From Misgurnus anguillicaudatus (Eukaryota > Chordata > Actinopteri > Cypriniformes > Cobitidae): a stretch of DNA of 64,000 nt. This document shows, in pieces, positions 9,901-20,692 of this stretch. The position numbers and the translations under genes were made by a program. The stretch is taken from the NCBI RefSeq assembly GCF_027580225.2, contig NC_073341.2, forward strand, positions 9,892,001 through 9,956,000, in the 5' to 3' direction. Under the pieces are notes generated by a model. That model ran no database searches. It worked only from the letters and a program-made list of their open reading frames with translations, and was not told the origin of the DNA. Position 1 is the first letter of the stretch; every line of letters begins with the position of its first letter.

Positions 9901-12829
9901 TTGAATATATTTTCATTACATTCCTGATTGGTACATTGCTACTGGGAGTTGAATTGTAGAAATAAGACGTGAAATACTTCAGTTTGGATAGGGACAGGAA
10001 TGTTAAGCTATTGGGATTTCCTGTTATGATTGTGCCCTTGTGCAAAGCGCTGAACCCCAGGGCGCTGCAGGGAAGTCATTTATATCAGTCCTTCAAAAAT
10101 AACATCTAACCTGTTCATGCAACCAGTCATAAAGTTAATCCTCATAACAGTTCTTTAAAGGATTTTTAATAAACTTAAACTTTTCATCTTGTATGCATAA
10201 TGTTGTGTATTATAATGCAATAAATAACTCTGGGCACATTTACAATACATTATAATACTCAGCATTTATCAGTGCATTATAAAACCCTTTTTTAAACGCA
10301 TACATTTTGTAATATATCAAAAATTTTATTGGATTATATGTTTTCATATTCACATTTCTGTGCATGTACATCTACTCAATATATCCCTACATGATTTTAT
10401 ATTTTAATAAATGTATGTTTTGAAAACATTACAACTAGGGTTGCAAAGGGGCGGAAAGTTTCCTGTAAAGTTCCGAAAACTTTCCATTAGAACTTAATCT
10501 TGGAATTTTTAGAAATATTCCAAAATGGAAACTTAACAGGAATTTATGGGAATTTTCGGGAAATTATGGGAATTATTTGGAAAATGTATATAAACTATAT
10601 CAAATACGCAAAAAAATTATTCATTGGATTAACTCAATTAAATTGTGGGCAGGATTTCCATCCAATATGAATTTGTAACCCTAACTCATAAAAAACTGCT
10701 TTACAGAATTAAAATATATTGAGTTTGTCCAACTCAATTTAAAGTAGATGGCAGTACTCAATTAAGTGTAGTTGCCTCAACTCAATTTAGTATAGTCTAA
10801 ATAACTCAATTTAGTGTAGTTTGAATAACTCAATTTATTGTAGTTTCAATAACTCAATGTAGTGTAGTCTGAATAACTCAATTCAGTTATTTTATATAAA
10901 ATGTTTTTATATCATACTAATTAGTGTGAGCACATGCTAGCATGCTAATAATAATAACATACTTTGGATGAGCATGTGAGACGAGCATTAACACAGTTAG
11001 TGCTCATTGAGAGAAATACGTCACATCCACAACTTAACCACAAGCGCCACTCTTTTGCACGATGGCAACCAAACAATTTGAAAAAAATAACACAAAATCT
11101 TCTAAATCAATAAGATAAACGAACATTAAACCCTATTAAGTCTTTCTCTTTACCTAAAAATACATAAAATAACACTTAATTAAAAAAACTACTCTCCAAA
11201 CGCCGTTGCATGCAAAGCATGCTGGGAAATACAGATCCACGGCCCAGTTAGTAATAGCAACACAAATCATTCATGTTGTCCCAACATAAAATGATTAAGT
11301 GGACTGAACATGATAAAATTAGGTAGACATAAAAATACGGTATTCTTTTTCCAGAACCTAATCTCAAACTAATTGTGTTAACGCAATTAAAAAGAAATCA
11401 ATAAATTATAGTACATATTCATTTTGTGTAAGACTAATTTAATATATATACTTATTCCCCTTAATGAGGTATTTTAAATTAATTGAACACAATTTTAATG
11501 TGTCATTTCTAAGAAGGGCTTGAATCATTTTTTTGAGTGTATTCAGTGGTCGTAAACAAATACGTATGCAATGTAATAAAAATGTCACATTTTAAAGATT
11601 TTTTAAACGACATTTAAGTTCCCTGTTATGGGCAACTCTGTAATTTTTTCAAATTCCCAGTTTATTCCCATTAATTCTCATATACTGTTTCCATGTTAAT
11701 TCCTATATATTCCCATTAATTCCCATGGAAAGTTTCCAGTCCTGAAAATTCCTGAAATTTTGCAATCCTAATTACAAATTACATAACAAAAATTCAGGTC
11801 CATGTGTTATAATTTGTTATTACACGGCATTCTGGAATAATTGATTATGACTGTCCAGTCGTGACATTCAAAGGTCAATATATTTACCGATAAGACCACT
11901 CAAAACTAATTCTGCATGGTCATCCGGGAACTGCAAGTCATGTTTGCAGGTGTAGTTTATTACTTATAAATTCAATATGCATAAATATGCATCATTAGTA
12001 ACATATATTTGTGATTTTAACTAAATGCAACTTTGTTTGAACTTTAAACTTGTTTAAATACATCTTGGCCATAGGAAGTGGATTATGATCCTGATCACCC
12101 GTCTGGATTTATTCCACAATAACAAGCAGCTGCCTGTACACGATCCCTTGCTTATACTCTTTTAAGGTGTAATCACATTTCAGAAAGTACTTCAAAGTAT
12201 TGTTATTGTGGTTAAAATCAATTATGATTTATATAATGCGTTACAATGTGAAGAACAATATTTATGTTTATAATGTATTAGCAACACCTGTGTAATGCAT
12301 TAACCACACCGGCTTCAGGTGAAGTGTTGCCTTAATCAGGTCTGCATGTTTGACCCATTTAAAGTACACTTCCATCATATAGATAAAACAAATTTGACTT
12401 TCCCATCATTTCCTCAAATTTGACCCATCCCTGCTTATATTTCACATTAATAAGAACTTTCCTTCCATCTTCTTTACCTTACAGGAGTTGTCCATCAAAC
12501 GGCAGCTGAGGACCATTGAAGCAGCGAATCACGTTGGGGTTGCAATAGTGTCCAGTGCTGTAACCACAGTGATTTCGACCATTCCACTCTTTTTCTGTGT
12601 CATCGTGCCTTTTGCAAAGTTCGGTCAGATCGTGGCCATCAACACAGCCATCTCCATCGTGTTCACGCTGACGGTGACTACCGCTCTTCTGGCGACAATG
12701 GGACCACCCGACTTCACTCGACCCCCTCGAGCCGTGCTTAAATCCGCTGTGGTTGTCCTCATAGTGGGTGCCTGCGGTGGTCTCTTGTGGTGGACTGGAT
12801 CACAGTTTGCTCCTGGCAGACTGATATAA
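780..12829 (+). CDS. disp3: Dispatched homolog 3 (DISP3/PTCHD2), C-terminal third, 7 exons, 5' end outside window
   Basis: Joining 780-910, 3503-3675, 3948-4220, 4334-4493, 4680-4793, 9533-9705 and 12485-12829 gives one open frame of 455 residues plus TAA; all splice phases agree. The product is the end of a polytopic RND-superfamily protein related to Dispatched/Patched. Residues 1-245 are a cysteine-rich luminal loop (GGGCGKPAVRPLVDTGAM, LPEPNLLPGQLSHGAVG). From about 247 on come several hydrophobic spans, with the family-typical acidic residue in SILVGSSVDYCLHLVEGYL and a block VPFAKFGQIVAINTAIS. These blocks match my recollection of vertebrate DISP3 better than DISP1 or DISP2. Family knowledge: DISP3 is an endomembrane protein with a sterol-sensing-like region linked to neural differentiation and cholesterol handling. 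The first two thirds lie upstream of the window. It converges on bmp1. The paralogue assignment is from memory, so the symbol is less certain than the family. Confidence 0.88.
1376..1600 (+). repeat. Truncated miniature element, gcacctattatgc family
   Basis: It starts aaagggcacctattatgc and matches the element at 55618-56137 along the shared text ttgattctcttgttaatg and gacatca. The far end is not recognised here. Confidence 0.5.
1655..1732 (+). repeat. Non-LTR retroposon 3' tail
   Basis: The text gcgctatataagtaaag followed by a short tgact repeat resembles tails at 44838-44902 and 49362-49433. Such tails end many fish LINE/SINE copies; the body is missing. Confidence 0.45.
1847..2718. mobile_element. 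Foldback element with about 120-bp arms
   Basis: The arm 1847-1965 is repeated in inverted form at 2598-2718, sharing tgtccatggcacgaaat and cttgagcacgaatgtc. The loop contains a second, smaller inverted-repeat element (2081-2423). Confidence 0.7.
2081..2423. mobile_element. Miniature inverted-repeat element nested in the foldback
   Basis: The ends are ggggtcgcacaccggacg and cgtccagtgtgcgacccc, about 32 bp inverted. The GC content is higher than its host. Confidence 0.7.
2774..3159. mobile_element. Miniature element, aggtgcagtgtgtaa family, full copy
   Basis: The ends are ttaaaggtgcagtgtgtaa and ttacacactgcacctttaa. Other copies or pieces are at 5588-5812, 18013-18154, 48142-48513 and 60876-61078, making it the most frequent family here. 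Confidence 0.75.
3503..3675 (+). CDS. disp3: disp3 exon b (cysteine-rich loop)
   Basis: Two AG acceptors are possible, at 3501-3502 and 3509-3510. Only the first keeps the frame after exon a, so 3503 is chosen. The exon encodes VTQVKVSKTFGFNPC, then GGGCGKPAVRPLVDTGAM and ends VIGDL at a gtgaga donor in phase 0. Confidence 0.85.
3948..4220 (+). CDS. disp3: disp3 exon c
   Basis: The acceptor is ctcaaag and the donor is gtgagt. The 91 codons start GNVMYDPDFDLFNEIGHL and end WISMAFES, both boundaries phase 0. A GT inside (caggtaata at 4073) looks like a donor but is coding, because the frame and the DISP3-like text LHPEC..LPEPNLLPG continue past it. Confidence 0.88.
4334..4493 (+). CDS. disp3: disp3 exon d, ends at a GC donor
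   Basis: It encodes TTYKGKSSFQTHSDFLQWES through FQTCQHWKQIFMEII and ends with one base of a glycine codon. The only frame-consistent donor is ATAG|GCAAGG, a GC donor (see findings). Confidence 0.85.
4680..4793 (+). CDS. disp3: disp3 exon e (membrane spans)
   Basis: It follows acceptor tatggctag and encodes VESALYSLLLSLAICIAS and FTAHPLLLLPILLSIL, two closely spaced hydrophobic helices. The donor is TGG|GTAAGT, a strong match to consensus, phase 1. Confidence 0.87.
5377..6246. mobile_element. Inverted-repeat element with internal insertion
   Basis: The start gagccatatttataaagtg is inverted at the end ttttataaatgaggcccc. A partial aggtgcagtgtgtaa-family element sits inside at 5588-5812. Confidence 0.5.
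5588..5812 (+). mobile_element. Partial copy of the aggtgcagtgtgtaa family
   Basis: The left half is present (ttaaagatgcagtgtgtaa, then the shared interior text gagaagctacgg); the right end is lost. Reading frames here are from the repeat, not a gene. Confidence 0.65.
6916..8138 (+). mobile_element. Tc1-like transposon, 1.22 kb, inactive
   Basis: Inverted ends cactcccctaaaggattatt and aataatcctttaggtgagtg are flanked by TA on both sides (6914-6915, 8139-8140), the Tc1/mariner target. It carries one decayed transposase frame. Confidence 0.9.
7064..8106 (+). pseudogene. Tc1 transposase pseudogene
   Basis: The frame opens MGKKGGLSNFKLGMLVGA, shifts by one base near 7122, then runs through the paired helix-turn-helix region (GFSRTTSSRVYKEW) and the DDE core. 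SDESRF, QDNAPCHKA and SPDLNPIEHLWD keep the three acidic residues. Three in-frame stops (7504 TGA, 7519 TGA, 7669 TAG) all fall where Tc1 proteins usually have Trp. With the frameshift the gene is dead, although its DNA ends could still be moved in trans. Confidence 0.85.
9307..9478. repeat. Short inverted repeat, acccaa/ttgggt type
   Basis: Repeated ttgggtt and aacccaa words in both orientations just upstream of disp3 exon f, a pattern seen in many fish miniature elements. Ends are uncertain. Confidence 0.3.
9533..9705 (+). CDS. disp3: disp3 exon f (RND core helices)
   Basis: The 4.7 kb intron before this exon is filled with transposons. The exon encodes MVCLVVAVMYWLGWEMG and then SILVGSSVDYCLHLVEGYL, including the Asp in the G-S-S-V-D motif typical of RND transporter core helices. 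The donor is gtatga, phase 0. Confidence 0.88.
10605..11541. mobile_element. Nested element with minisatellite core
   Basis: Ends tacgcaaaaaaattattc and gaatcatttttttgagtgta are loosely inverted. About seven units of a 23-25 bp repeat (aataactcaatttagtgtag) occupy 10731-10882. Confidence 0.5.
10731..10882 (+). repeat. Minisatellite, about 24-bp unit
   Basis: The unit aataactcaatttagtgtag recurs with small changes about seven times in tandem. Confidence 0.65.
12485..12829 (+). CDS. disp3: disp3 terminal exon
   Basis: The acceptor is ttaccttacag. The exon encodes ELSIKRQLRTIEAANHVGVA, the helix-rich block STIPLFFCVIVPFAKFG, a final hydrophobic segment (VVVLIVGACGGLLWW) and ends GRLI-TAA. An AATAAA-like signal at 14838-14843 could end a long 3' UTR, but that UTR would contain the foldback element at 13435-14220. 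Confidence 0.9.
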   Translation, partial: ELSIKRQLRTIEAANHVGVAIVSSAVTTVISTIPLFFCVIVPFAKFGQIVAINTAISIVFTLTVTTALLATMGPPDFTRPPRAVLKSAVVVLIVGACGGLLWWTGSQFAPGRLI

Positions 12830-14843
12830 CGGTGGTATCAACAAATACAAATTCGTGTTTTCGTGGTTCCAGACAAACTTTAGATGGACTGAGGGGTGCG
12901 CAACAGTGATTTATTTGTTATATGTTGAGATATGAGTACAAAGAACAGAAACTTTTATTAGGATTCACTGTACTTTGGGAACAATATGATATCAAGTGTT
13001 TAAATGTGGCACACTGTCAAAATGAGGAAATTCAGTATGTAAATATTGTAGTTAACTGTCAGTATAAAGGTAGCATTTTGTTATCAGTTTTGAGTATCAT
13101 GTAAGGTAGGTCAGTCTGTCAGGGGTTTACATTTTATGTTAACGTGCAACTAAAAAGAACAGATTATTGTTTTTAGTTTTTATTCAGAGTGATTCCAAGG
13201 GGAACATGAGGATATGAAGTGTGATCTCGCCCTGAGGTTTACAGTATAAATCTGAATTCTGTGAATTCCTACATTGGGGAAAACCAGAAGCATGGGAAAA
13301 AACAAGACTAGATTTAAACTCTACTGTACTCATTGTGTTCTATTTTTTATTTATTTTTTATTTCTCTTATATTATTTTCTTATTTTGGGATTTCTCCCAT
13401 AAACATATTGCCATACTGTATATGTGGGACTTAATGGGTAATTCTCACAAAATCCAGACTTAGAAGGTGTCTAGTATCAGATTTTTTTAAAAAGCCATTG
13501 AAGTCAATTTTTTGGCACATATAAGATTAATGTCTGAACTTACTATAATCATTATTTTTAGATTATTAAAAAAAAAAAATTTCCTATAGAGTTATTTAAT
13601 TTTTTTTAGATTATCATTATCAAAAATTATCATTACCGCAACATGATATTACATTAAATATATGCATTCACAAACTCATGTTTCGGTAATGAGAACTAAA
13701 AAGTTGTCTAGGTACTATGACAAACAAAATTTCAACTTTTATCTAAAAGAGAAAAGATAAGAAATGCTTACCTGGTAGCCATCTTGGGTGTCACAGTCAA
13801 ATATGTCCCTTCCCAAAATTTCCACAATTCTTTTTGAAAATGTTAATTCCTTGAGGGCTTAAACAATGATTGAAAATTGTTGCGGAGGATGAGAAAATTG
13901 TTTCTTATTATTGTCTCCAATGATCACCAAACACCACATGTTTCTGACATGCACTATAGCATTTTTTTAATAATTATAAATATTTCCATGTCAAAGAATC
14001 CAAATCCAGTCATGGACACATTGCGGTAATGAAAAATTTACCATTAAATGTGAAAAAAAATTGGTTTGTATGATGTAATTTGAAATCATGCACAAATGAG
14101 TACATGAAGAGATGTTTGTAACTGTATGCTTCTTATTTTTATACGCTTACTTTGCATTTACTTTTTTTATCAAAATGTTTCATGACACCTCATAAGTCTA
14201 ATTTTGCGAGAATCACCCAAATACACAAAATGACGTTTTTTAACAATGCAATATGGGCTCTTTGAGAAAATGCATTACTGCAGAACCATTGTGGTACAGA
14301 GTGGGACAATATGGCAGTTTATATTTTTTAGTACAACTCTATTAGTCAAAGCTGATTTATAAACATTATGTGATTAACCAATCAAAATGTAGAAATGCTT
14401 CGCCTTTTGTCTAAGCTTTGTGTGACCCCAGGAAATGAGAAAATCAATGCAATGTGGCTTTAAAACGACATATTGTTTTTTTTTTCTATGTTTCCCCTTG
14501 ACGTGTACAGTATTATATGTTGCCAAACTGTATGTGACCCTGTCTGTGAAATCCAGTCTAAAGTCTCAAGTTTGATTTCACATTGATGTCAATGTCTGAC
14601 GTGACCGTACTCAGTCAATATTAAAGAGATCAAGGTTATATTTGCACAAAATGTTGTTTACATTATGTAAACTGATATTATGTAGAAAACAGTAAGTCAG
14701 ACAACATAACTTCAGCTAGGTTTTTACAGGCAGTGTCACAAATGTCTACACCGCATCATACCAGGATTGACAAACAAATGATGTTTAGGGAGAAGCACGA
14801 AAATACTTTTTTTGTAGTAGTTTGACCATGTACATATAATAAA
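12830..14843 (+). other. disp3: Possible disp3 3' untranslated region
   Basis: AT-rich sequence follows the disp3 stop with no other gene. AATAAA occurs at 14838-14843. The interval contains a foldback element (13435-14220), so either the UTR includes a transposon or it ends earlier at a variant signal. Confidence 0.25.
13435..14220. mobile_element. Foldback element downstream of disp3
   Basis: The start tgggtaattctcacaaaat is inverted at the end attttgcgagaatcaccca, and the match extends through gacacctc. It has no reading frame of note. Confidence 0.65.
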
Positions 14844-16130
14844 CCAACCAAACCTGATTAGTTTATAGAGATTACAGTACCAATGTTACTGTATTTCAGA
14901 GTGGAATATGTAAAAGCTTTGTTTTTTCTGTGAAACTTCAAGATATTGACTTTTGTATGAAACTGTAAAGTCATTGTAAATGTCATGCTGTCTTGTTTTT
15001 AAGGTTCTTGTGAAAGAAACTTTGAGTTCAACTAAGTATTGTTGTCCTTCAAATGTGGTTTGTTAAAAGCTCCCATGGAGGGAAACGACTGTTTACTTTG
15101 TTTTGCATGCCGAACAGACCTTCTTAATCCAGTGTGATTTTTATCTGTTCTGATTGTTGCCATTTATCTTATATAATACACACACACACACAGACGCAAA
15201 GCAGCAATGAACAAAGCTGACCTTCGATTGCTTTGGTCCTTCAACCAGCAGTCTGGAAATATTAAACCACATCAGCATCAATCCACATTTAACCACACAG
15301 ATACTCGCTGTCCTTGTAATAGCACTCCACTGTTTTCTGACCTTTCTAACCTCTACATTAAGAAATTTAAAGCGAGCGTTCACCTTCATTCAAAAGGGTT
15401 ATTACTATACATGTTATACTTACCTTACAACTACTTATCAAATAATTCATAGTAATTATTCATGTCAATAACAGCTCTTTATAATAAAATGTTCATGCAT
15501 TTACACGATTACCTCAAAATACGAGAAATAAAAAGTGCCATAAATCTTGGAAACACAATGTGAAGGAACATAAAGATGATGCCAAAATGCAAATCTTAAA
15601 TACATTTCTCTATACAAACCATAATATCTATTTTCCCACTAGGAGTGACAATTTACAACAAAAGGATTTATGTTTGAGGTAAAATGACTCTTTAGGAGTT
15701 TATAGAAAGATCATCATCATTTTAAACATATATCAAATACATTTAGACTTAACTTTAGTCTCTGTGTCCACTAGATTGTGTAATGTGCACGTTCATCTGT
15801 AAGAGATCCTACCAACTTCATACTTAGTCAAACACTTACTTGACTTTATTTAGCTTCTCCCATCAATTCTGTTAAATTTTTAATGCTGGAAACGGTAGAT
15901 AGGCATTAATAATGCACTGCGGCGACCATTCATAATTGATCATGTGGTATATGGCAAATGCAATGCTGATATACGGTTCATTTGAAAATCCACACGATCA
16001 TCAAGATGTGCTGGGAAACCAAACTCCACCCTCTTGATCTGTATAGATTTCAGTTTAGACTTGGGAACCATTAGGAAAAGAATCAGAATTGTATCCTTCA
16101 AATAAAATTTAGGAATGTTTTATGACTATC
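14221..16130. other. Intergenic, nothing recognised
   Basis: AT-rich sequence between disp3 and the nested transposons. There is a short (ca)n run at 15178-15190. No convincing exon, RNA gene or element boundary was seen. Confidence 0.5.
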
Positions 16131-16301
16131 CCTGCTAAAAATAGCTAAACCAGCTTAAGCTTTAGCTGGTGTACAGTAGCCGGCTGGTTTTGGCCACTTT
16201 TTAGCTGGTCAGGCTGGAAAACCAGCTTACTCACCAGCTAAAACCAGCTGCCCAACAATTTCGACCAGGCTGGGAAAGCCAACTTAAAGCAGATAGTTCT
16301 A

Positions 16302-17038
16302 CACTATATTGGCAAAAATTTTGGGACAACTGCCTTTATATGCACATGAACCTGAATGACATCCCATTTCCTAATCCATAGGGTTTAATATGAAGTTGGC
16401 CCACTCTTTGCAGCTATAACAGCTTCAACTCTTCTTGAAAGACTTTCTGCAAGGTTTAGATGTGTGTTAATGGGAATTTTTGAGCATTCTTCTAAAAGCA
16501 CATTTGTAAGGTCAGACACTGATGTTGGATGAGAAGGCCTCGCTCGTAGTCTCCGCTTTAATTCATCCCAAAGATGTTCCCGCAAAGTTGGGAGCATGAC
16601 ATTGGCTGTTTCTCAATGTCAAGGATACTTCCTTGGCAGGACTGGTCTTTCCAAATCACTTCCTTTAGAGGCTAGGCGAGGTTCCTCTTTTGAATTTGGA
16701 GAACACGTAAATGGAACAGGCTAGCAAGTGCACGTCATAGCGTCATTACGTCAGTATAAAGGTGTGCTTTTGGCGCTGCGCGAATAGGATTGTGGGTAAT
16801 TTGAGAGCGCGAAGGATATACATATTCCTCGACATTGGAACAGTCCTTCGAAGGATGTCGATGACGTAGCATCCTCGAAATTCTAGCTTCCGAGGATCCT
16901 TTCTTGACATTGAGAAACAGCCATTGTCCAAAATGTCTTTGTATGAGGAAGCATTAGGAGTTCCTTTCACTGGAAGTGATTGCAACCCCTGAATTCAATA
17001 ATTTGGAGGGTTGTCCCAAAACTTTTGGCAATATAGTG
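16302..17038 (-). mobile_element. Internally deleted Tc1-like element
   Basis: Ends cactatattggcaaaaattt and aaacttttggcaatatagtg are inverted; TA precedes the left end and tt follows the right. Minus-strand 16385-16597 encodes the end of a transposase (EHLWDELKRRLRARPSHP, RRVEAVIAAKSGPTSY); the rest of the gene is gone. Confidence 0.75.
16604..16922. mobile_element. Miniature element inside the Tc1-like element
   Basis: Ends ggctgtttctcaatgtcaag and cttgacattgagaaacagcc are perfect 20-bp inverted repeats, flanked by ATT on each side (16601-16603, 16923-16925), a 3-bp target duplication. Removing it rejoins a continuous Tc1-like text. Confidence 0.8.
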
Positions 17039-17103
17039 TTAAACCAGTTAAGACCAGCCAACCAACTTAACCAAGCTGGTTTTAGCAGGTGTGTCATCGG
17101 TGG

Positions 17104-17323
17104 CTGGTTGCATAAACTGCTTAGACTAGTCTTACAAAGTTAGTCATCAAATCTTTTCTTTAATCTGGTCATAACTTTTTTAAAGTCAGCTATAAGGTAA
17201 TGTAGATTGGTCTAATTTGAAGCCGAAAAGTAAGACTGTTTAGTCCCACTCCCAACTCATTTCTAGTTTGTCAGATTAGTTCTTAAAACACAGTCTTAAC
17301 TTAGTGGCTATGTTATGCAACTG
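17104..17323. mobile_element. Miniature element, ggttgcataa type
   Basis: The left end tggttgcataa and right end ttatgcaactg are inverted, with further matching of ttagac/gtcttaac blocks inward. Confidence 0.5.
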
Positions 17324-17424
17324 GTCACTGCTGGTCTTCCATCCTGATCAGCCAAGACCTGCTTGGTCACCAAAACACCTCTAAAACCAGTCTGCTCCAC
17401 CAGATGAAACCAGCCAACCTGTGG

Positions 17425-20136
17425 TGCACGCATTGTTAGTTAACTATGTTCGTTGTTACCATTGAACTCTCGACAACTTGTTTAGCCTTGTTTTAAGTTT
17501 TTTTCAGTAGGATAGATCCACTGCAAAGATCTCCACACATTCATATTTCAAATAACTTTTAAAAGCATTTTAACTTAGCCTAGTGTTTTTTATAGTCAGA
17601 CATTTTTGCTTCTAGCATAAATTCAAATTTCTCACATATTTCTTAAATTCACTAAGTATCAATATAGACGGTTTTATCGGAAACACGCGTTGCTGCGATT
17701 TTGCATCTGGCCTGCAGTTAGTCCGGTCTGTATGTGTTTATTGGTCTTATTTTTAGTTTATTGGTTAAATACAAATAAAACGGGGAGACAGCGAGCATGA
17801 ATCACCCCAGTGAAGAGACGCTTGGCAGCCAGGCAAGAGTTCAAAGATCTGTAGCTAACACCAGCTGCTTTTTCATTACCCTTCAAATTGTGCAAACGGA
17901 CATTGGTAATTGAAAATATGGCCAATGGAAACACATACAATTAACAAAACTCATATATCGCAAAAAAAGTTTATACGACCGCATGAAATGGTTTTCAGGC
18001 AATATGGATTAAGTGTGCCGCCATGTTTTTAAAGAAGCCCTTAACGGACAAACTTTTTTTACAAAATTGTCTTCAAAAGCGAGGGGGGAGCAGTGGACTG
18101 AGCCGTTGCAACCTCACCACTAGATGCGCTAAAATTTACACACTGCACCTTTAATGGAAACGGCATCATTTTGCAGTAGTCTTTTATCACCATTTATAAA
18201 ATAATGCTAAAGTTTTGCGCAAATTTGTAATGAAATGCAGCTGCTGTATACATAAACTTGTAGTTGATACGTGTTAGATGTGATATTTGAACAAAGGTAA
18301 TTTTTATTTTTTATTATTTTTATTTTACGAGTTGGCTAATTTATATGAATTCCTACGACGTTAATCGTGCAAAAACATATGATCATCATAAACCCCACCC
18401 CAATGTCACAGGGGTCAAGGAAATCTTACAAAAATGCATACGAATTGCAATGGAAAAGTGTTGAATTGACTTGTTATTTATTTTGCTTGTTATCAGAAAT
18501 AATCTACTCTAGAAGGACTCGTTGTTATTGATTCTATGCGGAAGTCTACCGGAAGTTATGCTTGGACCCCATTAGCCGTATGTTTATGTTGTTACAGCTG
18601 AAACCATCTATATTTAGGCTTTTATTCGTCTGATTCCTAAGTCTACAAGACAAAACGCGACATGAAACACTTCAAAATGAAAATAACATTTTATGAAATA
18701 GATGCACTTGTTAAACACTATGTGCAATACATAGGTGAAAATTAGCTATACAATATAAATAAATTGCATCTTTTGTTTGCAATTACACATAGCCTTATTT
18801 CTCATCAAGTTATCTACGGTTTAGTGAACTTTGAATACATTAATACATATTTACATACATACATATGATAATGCATAAACATGTACCAAGTCTCGTGGGA
18901 ATGTTAATCAGAGTGAATTGGTCAAGCATACGCTTTTATGCTGAGGTAACATTTGAAATTTGTGCTAAAACATCGTTTGAAGTTTGCGTTTCCCACTTTC
19001 TCCCAAACACTGACACTTTATTTCTAACAGAAAACAACAGGGGCAATAAAAACATTAATAATGCTAAAGCTAATGTGCTTTGATTAGCAAAATGTACAAG
19101 TGCTCACTACTCTAAACAGCTATGCTAGTATGCATATTCAAATACAGAGAGGCTAAAATGGGTAAAGAAGATAATAAAACAGCTTAAAGAACCAAAATAC
19201 AATTCGGTTGATCATTTGAGCAAATAGTAAAGTGGCACAGATCTCCATCTTTATTAACTTTCAGACATGTAAATAGAGCAACTTGTCTGGTCAAGAGCAC
19301 AGCAAACGTGGCTTGAGGCTCATAAATCACATAAACCTTTTAAAACATCCTTTAAAAACCTAAATCCTCATCATTTGCCTTTCTGGATTTGACATAACCA
19401 AGCCAAACTGTAACCGAATCCTGAAACGCTATGATTCGACGGGTAAGAACAAGTGAATGATCTGAACCTGAGATTATAAGAGCTTTAGGTAAATCCACAA
19501 AGGCAAACAGGTGTGAAATGACATCATAGGATGAAAAGAGTGCCTGAAGCGAAAAAGACAAAGGCAAGGACTTCTCCACCAGACAGAGGTAATGTCGACC
19601 ATAGGCTACTTCACAAACATAAACATGGATCACGTGGATCTTTACCCACACACAATACACTTCATGCTATTCAGCACTATTCTGCCAGGATTTAAGCTGA
19701 AACAACTCTCAGTCTGACATTAGACATCAATGGTAAAAGAGTGATTTCACGAGACCGACCACATGCGTGTGGCATAGGGCTCAGTTGCAATAGCACCATG
19801 AGCTACAGTATTCACAGAAATTACTCTTTTACGTCGAATCGGTTTTGCCTTCAACATCATTTTTAGTTAAAGCAATGTCTACATGCAGCTTTAAACGTGA
19901 AATTCACATTCATATCATACTGGCCAGAAAAGCTGTGACATTACACGGTATAGGTGAAGAGCTGTGTGGCGCTTTCACCAGGGTAGATGTATAAAAATGA
20001 GGCTGCGAAAGATTGTACAGTCGTGATAGATAATCATCAAGTTGAAGAAAAATATCTTCAAGCAGACAGGAAAACAAAACCTGTCATTGGGACACTGTTA
20101 CTTTTTATAAATGTCTTAGCATTTACCACTTAGGTA
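17425..20136. other. Intergenic, mostly unrecognised
   Basis: Apart from a fragment of the aggtgcagtgtgtaa family at 18013-18154, nothing was identified. Short reading frames at 18865-19083 (+) and 19352-19660 (-) have no recognisable product. Confidence 0.45.
18013..18154 (-). mobile_element. Partial copy of the aggtgcagtgtgtaa family
   Basis: The right end ttacacactgcacctttaa is intact and preceded by family text (gccgccatgttt, gcccttaacgga); the left half is missing. Confidence 0.65.
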
Positions 20137-20322
20137 CACACTGAAAAACGCGAAAAGTTTGATTGATTTAAAAAGTTACTTCAATTGGTAACAACAACAA
20201 CAACAAAAAATGGTTATGTTTCACATTATATAAAAAAATGTAGTTGAATAAACTTACATTTTTTAGGTGTAACCAATTAAAGTAACTTTTTAACTTGAAC
20301 CAACTTTTCACTTTTTATAGTG
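20137..20322. mobile_element. Miniature element, cactgtaaaaa group, copy 1
   Basis: It starts acactgaaaaacgcgaaaag and ends cttttcactttttatagtg, with a central aagttactt/aagtaactt pair. Related to copies at 20693 and 21023. Confidence 0.55.
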
Positions 20323-20353
20323 CAAATATGTATCTGAGGTACCAATATGTACC

Positions 20354-20670
20354 GAGCCCCTAAGGTGACATTGGTGTAAAAAAAATCTTAAGTTTAGTTT
20401 CATGTGCTCACGTGAAACTTTCATGTGCAGAATTTTTTTAAAGTTTAGTTTCGCATGCTCACGTGAGACCTTTGTGCGCGCACGTGAAACTATCGCGTGT
20501 GCACGTGAAAGTTTCTAAACTAAACACGGTAGTTTCACTTGCGCATACGAAACAAAACGCGGTAGTTTCACGTGAGCACGCGATAGTTTCACGTGAGCAC
20601 GCGATAGTTTCACGTGCGCACGCAAAACTAAACTTTATTTAATATTTGCTCCATGTCCCCTTAGGGGCTC
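20354..20670. mobile_element. Miniature element with cacgtg repeats
   Basis: Ends gagcccctaagg and ccttaggggctc are inverted. The interior (20388-20637) is a cluster of cacgtg-type words such as tttcacgtgagcacg. Confidence 0.65.
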
Positions 20671-20692
20671 CGTAAATATGTACATTTTAGGT

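Larger units (their letters stand above)
10436..11770. mobile_element. hAT-like non-autonomous element with 8-bp target duplication
   Basis: Ends tagggttgcaaa and tttgcaatccta are inverted. The flanks attacaac (10428-10435) and attacaaa (11771-11778) match at 7 of 8, as expected of hAT insertion. A second element with a minisatellite (10605-11541) is nested inside. Confidence 0.7.
16131..17424. mobile_element. accagct-rich palindromic element, host of three insertions
   Basis: The outer parts are built from ccagct/agctgg words in inverted orientation (gctaaaaccagc; gctggttttagc). Inside are a Tc1-derived element (16302-17038), a small element within that (16604-16922), and another small element (17104-17323). 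The outer ends are approximate. Confidence 0.5.
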
